DNA from: Oscarella lobularis
Taxonomy: Eukaryota; Porifera; Homoscleromorpha; Homosclerophorida; Oscarellidae
DNA length: 64,000 nt
NCBI RefSeq assembly: GCF_947507565.1
Contig: NC_089184.1
Location: 2,976,001-3,040,000, forward strand
Reading direction: 5' to 3'
The notes beneath the pieces were generated by a model. The model saw only the letters and a list, made by a program, of their open reading frames with translations, made no database searches and had not been told where the DNA came from. This document shows, in pieces, positions 55,059 through 64,000 of this stretch (position 1 is its first letter; each line of letters begins with the position of its first letter). Both the position numbers and the translations under genes were made by a program.

Positions 55059-58000
55059 ATGGCGCAGTACACCCAAATCCTCGTCTACGGCCTCGACTTT
55101 CGCTATGAACCAAATCAAAAGGCGTTGAAGGATCTCCTCGTGAAGGCAACACGAATCGAGTGCGAACTCCATGTGCAGCCTCTACTCGACGCAAGTGCTG
55201 TCGTTACTTTTCCCGACACGCAAACGGCTTCAGGTACAAGCGGTCCTCGCAATGTGACGTTCTTTGCACGTGCACGTGCTCTTTTTCGCTTAGGGTCGGA
55301 ACTTGCTCAGTTTGTCCTTCAACAGCAGCATTTTCTTTTCAACTACCCTCTCCATTTACAGCCGTACGCTTCGCATCAAGTCACTAGTGCTTCGCCACCT
55401 CAAGCCAATGAAGATAAAACAAAGGCGCCTTCAAAGCCTGTGGTAGGGCGGGGGCGAGGCGGAAAACGAAACCAAGTTTCAGCGGCGAGTGAAAAAGATT
55501 CGGACGTCAGCCGACCTGGGAATGTGCCGTCGCTTCCCAAAGAGACTGAAAGTTTGCCTTACGCCGATTCTCCTCCCTATCAGCCGCCGCATCACGCGAG
55601 CCCCGCTCCCACACATAGCTTCTCGTCCATCAGACCGGAGAGCCGCGGTGCGAACTTCGCTGATGGCACTGCTGGCCGTAGCGATGCAAACTGGCCTCCT
55701 CAACCCGGCGGTCCAGGTCCTACTCAACCTTGGCCTCCTAATCCACGCCCTGACTGGCCTCCTGCTCAGCCTCTTCCGCCTGGTCAGCCTCTTCCGCCCG
55801 GTCCTGGCTGGCCGTATCCTCGCAGTCCCTACCCCGATATGCCTCCCGGTGATCCTCGGCCTTCGCATTCTGGGGATCCCAGGCATCCACTTCCCAGTGG
55901 CCCCTGGCCTAATCAGCCTTTTCCCTCCGGTCCCGGTCCTCACGTATCTCCTCACGGACCGAGCTCGGTTTGGCCTGGTGGTGCGAGACCTGTGTTTTCT
56001 CCTCCTGGAGACTCCTTACAACCTCAAAGCAGCTACAATCCTCAGCCTTTGTACACTGTTCAGTTTGAAAGGCCTCAAATGGAACAACCACAATTGCAAG
56101 AACATGCTATCTCCAAAGACGACAGTGCTGTTCCTGAGACGGAGACATCAGATGAGCCAAGAGAGAACTGCATAATTGTTAGTGGCCTACCTGAAGATGC
56201 TGTGCGTGAGAAAGTTGCTGATGTAGTGCGAAAAGCAGTTTCAAAAGGCAGCAAAGTTAATGTGATAGACTTGAAGAAGCAGGATGACGGATGCGTCGCC
56301 ACAGTGCACATTTCAGATCGCAAAGGCAAGTGCAAAACTACCGTTCTTGAACTCGCATGTACTATTATATTTTCATCAGGACTCACTACGCTTTGGAAGA
56401 AGCGCCACAAAAGATCGTCAATTTCTTACGGTTCAACTCCACTTAAGTTTGACCTCCTTTGGCCTGAGGAGTACGAAGAGAATCGATTTCTTGTAGAAAA
56501 TATTCCAACCAATGCTACTGCTGAAACACTCGTTTTACACTTGAAAGCTCAAGACGTGATTGAAGACTCAAAAGTGACTCCGAAGTTTCTAGACGGTGGA
56601 GATAAGGCAGTCGTCTTCCTCAATGACAACATTGTTGGTGCGATGACACGACTTCTTTATTATGTCATTTCTCTATTATCATCTTATTTAGACGATGAAA
56701 TGATTGAAAATTTGAACAGAGATGCTGCTGATTTCGAAGGAAGCGAAAAGGAGCTTCGTTTCAGTCGTATTCCCGTTTCTCGTTCCGTTCGTCTATGCAA
56801 TCTCTCAAAAGGAGTCGATAAAGGAACACTTCGCAACTATCTATTTGGTCTATCTACTTCCCCTCCTGTTCCCTTGGTCGAAGCTGTGGAGGTGAGCGAA
56901 GATTTGCATTGCAATTCTGCGATTGTCACCTTAAGAACAATCGCCGGTATGATTTCAATAGCCGGAATTTTTTTCTTTTTTTGAAATCTATTTGTTAGAA
57001 AGAGAAGCTCTGTTGAAGCTTGCAACGTGGCCTGTTCTTAGCAACTGTCAGCCCAAGGTCGAACCGTATTCGCTATACCCAACCTCTGCTATCGACACAG
57101 ACAGTGACGCGAATCCTCCTACATCCGCCGCCGCTTCTGCCGAAGCTCCAACTCCTTTAGTTGAACCAGAGTTAAACGAGCCTTTTGAACTTATACTTCA
57201 GGCTCCGGACGATATTGATGAAGATATCATAGACTACATCTACGCTGATAGAAGACGAGAGCGAACGTTTCAGAGAAAGTTTACCCTTGGTGAGCTGCAA
57301 TGGGACTCGGAGACAAAAACGTTAACTGTCACCTGTCGCCAGCTAAGTTCTTCTGAATCTGACTTTACAAAGGAGGTGAAGGATGAAGTCGCTGCCCTCT
57401 GCGATGTCTACGACAAAAAGTTTCTCTACGTTTCTGACGCTAGTCTTTGGGATCGCGCTTTGGATTACGCTTCAAAAGAGAATTCTATTCGCGGTAACTC
57501 GTGCCGTATCACTGGTAATCGCGATGAAAGCAGAATCTGGTTTATTGGCGAAAGCGTCTCGGATCTACATTCTCATTGCGGAACCGTAATCGGCGATTGG
57601 CTTCGAGAGAAAGAAAAACGTGAAGAAGTGATCGAAGACTCGATTCCTTGTCACTCAAGAAGCCGCTTGCGTCTTCTAACGTCGTGCAAGCAGTATCACG
57701 CTCTGGAAGAGAAAGTAACCTTAAATTCCAGGCCGGATCTTCAGAAAATAGACATCAAGGGACAAACCTATGAAGTTCACAGCGCAAAAGAAACGATTGT
57801 TAGTCTCTTGGGTGATATCGATGAAAAGATTGTCACCGTGGAGAATCGCTTATGGACTTTCTTTCAAGGTCCTGGTTTCCAGCAGCTTATCGCAGCTATG
57901 AATGAGCGGCAACTGCGTGCTGTGCCTGTTTCGGTCGAAGAGGATCATCCAGGCATTCGAATTGCAGCGTTTAGAGACGATCTCTCCGAAGCCCGTCTAT

Positions 58001-61000
58001 TGGTCAAGTCTCAGTTCACCTCTCAGAAAATTGAGCCTGAAGATGATGAACAACGTACTTATCTTCAAACTTCCCAGGCTGCGAATGCTTTTGAAGGTGT
58101 CTGCAGTAAACTTTTGCTTAGGATGGAAGGCTTTGGGTCACCATCTGAAGAGTTCTGGGTGACAGGTCGCGCTGATAACGTCAAGAAGGCGTGCAACGAA
58201 GTGCTCAAAAGCCTTAAAGGCAGCGTTATTTACACGAAGTCGGTGCCTCTTCTCGGAAGATCACACATAGACTATTTGCTCAAATTTTCCAATATAGAAA
58301 TCGAAGGAATAGTCGCTTCCTTGCAACAGTACAAAGCAAAGATTTCTTTCGAAAAAAATCCACCTTCTATTCTGCTGAAAGCGACCCAAGACGGATTTGA
58401 CTCTTTGCAGAGAAGAGTTGAAGCACTTGTTGACGGTCTCTGCACCGAGACAGAGGAACTAAAGAAGCACGGTTTAGAAAAGTACGTCAGCAGCAGAGAA
58501 TTTAAGCACGAAAAGACAGAAATACAAGACCAACACAGCGTCATTATTACCTTAGGCGAAGAAGACGAATACGACGTCGACGACGAAGCGGCAGATACGT
58601 CCGGCTATGCGGATGACGATTCGTCCTCGACTTCCCTTGGCGTGTTTAGCTCTACGAAAGATTCGTCCCGCGTTATTCGTCTTTTCGCTGGCGACTTGTG
58701 TAGCCATGAAGTGGATGCAATTGTCAATGCAGCGAACGAGAATCTTGATCATGGCGGTGGACTCGCGCACGTCATCGTTGAAAGAGCCGGTTACCAAGTT
58801 CAGACCGAGAGCCGACAAGTGTTGGCTAAACGCCGCAACGGTCGTCTCAAACCCGGTGAAGCTGTTTTCACTAGTGCCGGCAATTTGACCACTACTCGGT
58901 TTGTTATACATGCCGTTGGGCCTCGTTGGCATGGGAGCAAGAAGAGCAAGGCGGCAGAGTGTCTCCGAGAAGCCGTTACATCCTCTCTCAAAGAAGCCGA
59001 CAAGTTAAATCTTGTTAGCGTCGCTTTTCCTGCTATTGGAGCCGGCATGTTTGGCTGTCCCAGCGATTTCGTGGCTGAGAACATGGTCCTTGCCGTTGAT
59101 AAGTTCTTCTCGAAGAATTCCAAATCTACAGTCAAACGAGTTGACTTCGTCATGAGAGACCAAGACACGAAAAATATCCGCTGTTTTAGTGACGAACTCA
59201 GCAGAAAATTGAAAATGGCTACTTCACCAATGAAGCGTTCACGCTCACCGCGGCCGCAGAGAATGCAGTCTGGTCCAAGAGAACGGTCCTTGCCATCGTC
59301 CAACTTTTCGAGTGGCAGAAGAAGTGATGTCGACATTGTTGTAAAAGGAGGGGATATTACACAGGAAGAGGTTATAACGTAGAAGATGCTTTATATTATT
59401 CTTAATTTTTTGAAACGTAGGCTGACGCTATCGTCAACTCGACGGATGCTAATCTTGATATGCAGGCAGCACAGGCATCAAAGGCTATTGCTCGCGTTGC
59501 TGGTCCTGGATTGCAGGAAGAGTGCACAGCGAAACGAAAATCTGCCCCTTTGAAACCGGGAGAGGTGTGCGTGACAATGGGTTTTAGTCTTCCGGCAACA
59601 AATGTCTTTCATATCATTTGTCCTCAGTCTCCCCAGGTACGTACCAGTCTCTGTCAGAAACAATTTTTCATTGAGAGCTAAAAATTTTCTTTTACTAGGA
59701 CTTAGAGAAAATAGTGTACGAGTGCGTTCAGAAAGCGGCTTCGCTCAACCTGTACTCTATTGCGTTTCCTGCGCTAGGAACTGGAAACTTGGGTATTCCT
59801 GATAAACAAGCTGCGGCTGCCCTCTTTGCAGGATTTAGTCGGTTTTGTGACACCGCCGGTTCGTCGAACAGTGTCAAGACAATCAAAGTCGTTGTCTACG
59901 ACTCTTCTAAGTTGGCGGTGTTTAGAAACGCATCAGCAAACCCAAGTAGTTCACCGCAAATGATACGAACGCAGGTCTCATCGTCTGGAGGGCCGCCAGC
60001 ACCGCCAGTTCCTTCAAATGAAGCGACATTAGCCAACAATTGCCTTGTCAGGGTAGAGAAGGGTAGCGTGACATCCGATTCATCAGATGCAATTGTCGCA
60101 ACCCAAGGTATTGTTTTACAAGCAGTCCTTAAAGCTGATACGACAGCCAATTCTGACTGGGGTAGCAAGTATCCTAAAGGTTGGACATCGAACGACGAGG
60201 TGTGTGAACTGAGCACCAGTCAGCTTAGAAGCAAGATAGTCTATGCGGTAGCTCCAAGCAAATGCTCGTCCGACAAAAAGGACGCTCAAAATAGTCAAGT
60301 TATCACAGATTTAATTATCAAATGCTTGACGGCAGCCAATTCAGCCAACCACACGTCAATAGCAATTCCGGCTCTTGGAACAGGCAATCTCGGCTATAGC
60401 AACGCGGTCTGTGCAGGCGGAATTTTAGAAGCTGCTAAAAGTTTCGCTTCAAAAGTTTCGAATCCGTCGTTGAAGCTGATTAAAATTGTCGTGTTTGATG
60501 CTCATCGCGTTAGTGATTTTGAGACAGAACTTCAGTCTCGCATAACTCCCTCTGTCGCCTCTACATCTGGTGGTGGCCTGGTGAGCCGATTCTTCGGTGG
60601 CGTTAAGTCCGCCGTGTCGTCATTTTTACCTTCTTCACTTACTACGACCACTTCAGCAGCATCTACTGAGCGGTTCATAAGGACGAGAAAGGAGGTGAAG
60701 AGCGTATCTGCGAGCGAGCCAGATTCCATCAGGGTTGCAATAGTCGGTCAAAACAAGCATGTTTGCCGTGCTGCTTTGGGTCTTCTTAGAAAAGCCGTCG
60801 ATGAAAACTGTGTGCGCCGTGCGTACCAAGGAAAGATTCCAACCGCTTTTGACGAAGGAAAGCTTAAAGAGATTTCCCATCGGTTGGAAGTTGCATTGGC
60901 TATTGATGTGGTTCCTGGAAGCGATGGAACTGATAGCAGTCCTGTGATATATGTTGCAGGAAAAAGATCTGAAGTCTCCGAAGCTTTGATTGAAATTGGG

Positions 61001-62047
61001 CGAGTCTTCACGGAGACGATGGAGAGAGAATTGGACGAAGTGGCTGCAGAGGGTGTCAGTACCAAAGTGAGCTGGAAATGGCAGGCCGACGATGGAAGCT
61101 GGAAGCCATACGACAAATCCGCAAATTTGGAAATTGAGAAGATGTACAAGAAAGCAGCGTTTAAGGACGCCAAGGCAAAATTTACGATTACGATTAATAA
61201 GGCCAAGTACGAGATAGACCTCCAAAGTATGTTCCAGACGTCTCGATCCAACTCAAAGAAAAGAAAAATAGTCCGTGAAGATGTGGAAGCAGCAGGTTTG
61301 TCAATTCTTCAAATCTGTTTCAATGAACTTATCTTTTCTATTCGCGTAGGGGCTGTCGTTGAGTTTCCTTCGACGTGGTCTTCTGATGTAGAGCGTGGAG
61401 AAGTCAGTGTCGTACTTCTCCAGTCTTCCAGCCAAGAATATCAGGATATCAGTAAAAATTTTACTGCTACCCTACTAGGCAAACCGGCAACGATTCAGAA
61501 AATAGAACGCATCGAGAATCCGATCTTATATCGGCAGTACTCCCTAGCGAGAGATCTCCTTGCCGCTAAACGAGCTGATGAAATAGCGGCTGGTACAGCT
61601 AAACTCGAGTTCGATTTGTATCACGGCACTGGTGAAGATGCCGTACAGCACGTTATTGACAACGGTTTCAACAGAATTTACGCCGGCAGTGCTGTTGGCA
61701 AGTTCATTGATCTACGCTAATAAAGTATTTTATCTATAAATCTTCTTTCTCTCTCTTTAGGCAAGCTGTACGGAGCTGGTGTTTACTTTGCTAAGGAATC
61801 AGGAGTATCACATCATTATGCTCGTGCAAATGCTCAGAACGAAAGGCCAATGTTTTTGTGCAACGTTCTGATGGGTTTGTATACTGTAGGGAGTCAGGCT
61901 TTGCTGGAGCCTCCGGTCATTAATGCCAGCAAAAGCAAGACGGATCGCTATGATAGCACTGTTGACAGTACAAGCAATCCAAGAATCTTTGTCAGCTGCT
62001 GGCGAGACAACATGGCTTATCCAGCCTACATCATTACTTTCACCTAA
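55059..62047 (+). CDS. PARP14-like mono-ADP-ribosyltransferase, copy 2
   Basis: Nine exons (55059-55233, 55294-56325, 56380-56637, 56692-56946, 56999-59370, 59421-59636, 59699-61295, 61350-61697, 61761-62047) total 6,540 bases = 2,179 residues. Exons 3, 4, 6, 7, 8 and 9 are identical in length to copy 1 (258, 255, 216, 1597, 348, 287). I start at MAQYTQILVYGLDF (ATG 55059), matching copy 1; an in-frame ATG at 54993 lacks a counterpart. The domain order is the same. The Pro-rich linker is longer and more repetitive (PPAQPLPPGQPLPPGPGWP). The ART motifs are DLYHGT, YGAGVYFA and NPRIFVSC (H-Y-I). Introns 2 and 8 again use GC donors. Confidence 0.92.
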
Positions 62048-62157
62048 CTACTACTGCACTACCAAATCTACAGTCAGTGTATTGCTATGTTTTTCTGTTT
62101 CTTTTTTTTGATAATTGGTGCATGATTTACCTCTTGTAGCGCGCTTATAGTAGTCAT

Positions 62158-62283
62158 AATTCTGGCAAGGGCAAAACGGATTGCTATGTTAGCACTGTCA
62201 ATGATGCAAGAAATCCGAGAATCTTTGCCAGCTGTTTTAGAGACAATATGGCTTATCCAGCCTACCCTATTTCTTTTGTTTAG
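62158..62283 (+). pseudogene. Orphan remnant of a PARP14-like final exon
   Basis: Reads GKGKTDCYVSTVNDARNPRI ... FRDNMAYPAYPISFV then a stop, matching the last ~42 residues of both PARP genes (for example SKSKTDRYDSTV; WRDNMAYPAYIITF). No upstream ART exon precedes it. It marks a third, mostly deleted PARP copy or an unequal-crossover scar. Confidence 0.85.
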
Positions 62284-62299
62284 TCAGCTCCTTGCAAAA

Positions 62300-63830
62300 T
62301 TTTGTTTCACTTTTTTATTGTTTTCTTTTATTTGTTTCTCTTTCGATTTTTGTCTTGTTACTTGAATTCTTTTCCTGTCTGGGCGTCATGGTTCGTCACA
62401 TCTGGGTCCATCCACCCCACTGTCATGTGATGTCGGTTCCTGGCAGCGTGTAGACGCCTTTTTCGCTCTTTCCTGAGACGCCTTTGAGGTCAGCGACGCT
62501 AAGGTTTAGTCTTTTGTCTATTCCTCTGCTTTTTCCGTTAACGCGTGCTCTTTCCAGTTGAACGGTGCCTGAATTCGCTCTAAAGCGCTGATGTTACAGT
62601 TGTTCGATGGACTAGACTAATCCTATCGAAAGACGAGGTTAAACACGCGAGAGAGATTACAGAACTTCGCTACTGTTGAGACCCCACGTTGCATCTTGCA
62701 ATTCTCCAGTGAATCGAGTTAGACCTGAACCATAGACGAACTGGATCTCTAACTTATATCTATTTTGTTAGATTCAGAAGCGTCTATGACCAAGACTCCG
62801 CTCGAAATAAGCGGTTGAACTCGATCTTCATTTCGTTTTCGTCGTCTTCCTCACGATTTTCGTTTGCTTCGACCAAGACGTTGCCACAAGGACGGCATGT
62901 TCTTGATCATCCCTGAGCCTAATGAAGTTGTATACTACGTACTACGGTCATGGATGCTAGAAGAGATCCATGCTATGGTAGCATCCACGACAATTCTCTC
63001 ACGTGACGTTGCTTAAACCCGTCGAGAGACCAGGTCCTGCAGCACTCCCGCTCAAGCTTGAATGGCTCAAGGGATCGCGTATCTTTTTTTCATTGCACGA
63101 CATCTTCCAATTCGTGATAAAAATAGACCATTTGTCTGTGCTACGCTTTTTTCAGTTTGTTTAAATGTTTCTCTTTATCTTGTGGTTTTCTTTTTTCTGC
63201 TTTTTTGCTTTGTCGCTTTTTATGTAATGTGTGTCCCATAGATGGTGTGTAGCTTCTGCACTCACATCCTGGGTCTCTATAACCAAGTGTCACGTGATGT
63301 TAGTTTAGTTTCGTCGTCATTTGGCAGCTTGTAGAGGTCTTCTCGGCCTTTTCCCGGTCATTGCTGCGTTTTTATCGTGTTTTGCTTCTTTGGCGAGGTC
63401 GGCCACACTAAAGATTTGTCTCCTACGCTCTCTTCGCGCTCTCAGTTGCCCAACGTCATATTTCGGTTGATCTTGCGACAGCGACGTCTTCGGGAGGTGC
63501 GAACGCGGAACGAAAGCAGAAAATCTTTAAAGTTAATTTTTGATCTGGCTTCTCCAGACTCAAGCTGAACATACGATCGAACGCGGTTTCTAAAGTATAT
63601 CTATCTCGAGTCCACCTGGCAGATGACAGAGATGGCTTGATTACGATTGCGGCGATGCTGCTTGAAAGTCTGGGGCTTCTCGATCACCATAAGGAATAGG
63701 CGATTTTTTGTAGCAAATGTGTTTTTTTTCAGTTTGATTGAAGCGCTTCCTTTCATGACAGGACTTCTGCATGAGCTAGCCCTTCTCATCGTCGCAAACC
63801 TATTTTGTCGGGGGCGAGCATCAGAATGAG
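62300..63830. other. Spacer with diffuse direct repeats
   Basis: No supported gene. About 62390-62560 and 63240-63440 share ordered short matches (TGTCATGTGATGT / TGTCACGTGATGT; GGCAGC.TGTAGA; GAGGTC..C..CACTAA / GAGGTCAGCGACGCTAA), suggesting a diverged ~850-base tandem duplication. Confidence 0.4.
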
Positions 63831-63850
63831 GTGGGATATATGGGGGTGGG

Positions 63851-63975
63851 TGGATACTGAGAAGATGTATCGTTTAGGTGGAAACGTAATTTCCGATTGC
63901 TATCTGATTCGTTACTGGTTGGCAGGCATCACGAGATCACTCACCGTCACTCACTCGGGTTATTTCCTTGGGAAT
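63851..63975. promoter_or_regulatory. Third, diverged copy of the bidirectional promoter block
   Basis: GATACTGAGAA, GGAAACGTA, TATCTGATTCGTTACTGGTTGG and ATCACGAGATCACTCACCGTCACTCAC follow the same order as 43973-44095 and 54663-54785. The CCAAT-type core is changed (GATTCG for GATTGG). Its presence at the right edge suggests another PARP14-like gene begins just past the window. Confidence 0.6.
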
Positions 63976-64000
63976 CTTCTTAGAAGCCAGAGATGTCCAA

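Noticed and set aside
55479-55955. Arg-rich antisense ORF (158 residues)
   Set aside because: Shadow of the proline-rich linker exon of PARP copy 2; low complexity and no counterpart motif.
56326-56379. Reading straight through intron 2 of PARP copy 2 because the frame is open
   Set aside because: The insert has no counterpart in copy 1, where the matching interval contains a stop, and removing it with a GC donor restores alignment (DRKGLTTLWKK against DRKGLVALWKQ).

Overview
The window looks like nuclear DNA of an early-branching animal with a compact genome. Genes are split by many short introns (about 40-100 bases). The gene set is metazoan: a macrodomain PARP like PARP14, Deltex-type ligases, a TBC1D24-like TBC+TLDc protein, a DOMON/copper monooxygenase, SUEL-type lectin domains and a piggyBac transposase. 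A sponge, perhaps a homoscleromorph, is my best guess; this is inference from gene content and compactness, not from a marker gene.

Layout. 1-3308 (+): 3' part of a GH78 alpha-L-rhamnosidase carrying two SUEL lectin domains. 3309-7220: a trinucleotide microsatellite, a decayed copy of the DOMON monooxygenase and a broken cysteine-rich peptide gene. 8201-12932 (-): a large secreted protein I do not recognise. 13408-16210 (+): a secreted protein with a trypsin-like region and two endonuclease/exonuclease/phosphatase (EEP) domains. 17101-19857 (-): the DOMON/copper monooxygenase, carrying a frame break. 20500-27720: three more cysteine-rich peptide genes inside duplicated, partly inverted blocks with MITE-like and foldback elements. 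27720-30450: a broken retrotransposon Gag, a foldback insertion and a tRNA-derived SINE. 30461-32696 (+): a spliced piggyBac-like transposase with its catalytic triad intact. 33100-41218 (+): three TBC1D24-like copies (only the last complete), an actinoporin-like-fold gene and an unknown gene with a decayed duplicate.

41396-62047 is the highlight. It holds two tandem ~10 kb modules. Each is a divergent gene pair: leftward, a KH-like/macrodomain/RING/Deltex C-terminal ligase; rightward, a nine-exon, ~2,160-2,180-residue PARP14-like protein (RRM-like repeats, proline-rich linker, three macrodomains, WWE, ART domain). The genes of a pair share a ~480 bp intergenic promoter. Spliced lengths of all four genes are divisible by three and exon lengths match between copies, so the models are strong. 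A remnant of an ART final exon and a third copy of the shared promoter near the right edge point to a third module.

How they may work together: in vertebrates DTX3L, PARP9 and PARP14 cooperate in ADP-ribose and ubiquitin signalling in antiviral and DNA-damage responses. Here a reader/ligase and a writer/reader are paired head-to-head and amplified, which suggests (inference) an ancestral, expanding ADP-ribosylation/ubiquitin defence module.
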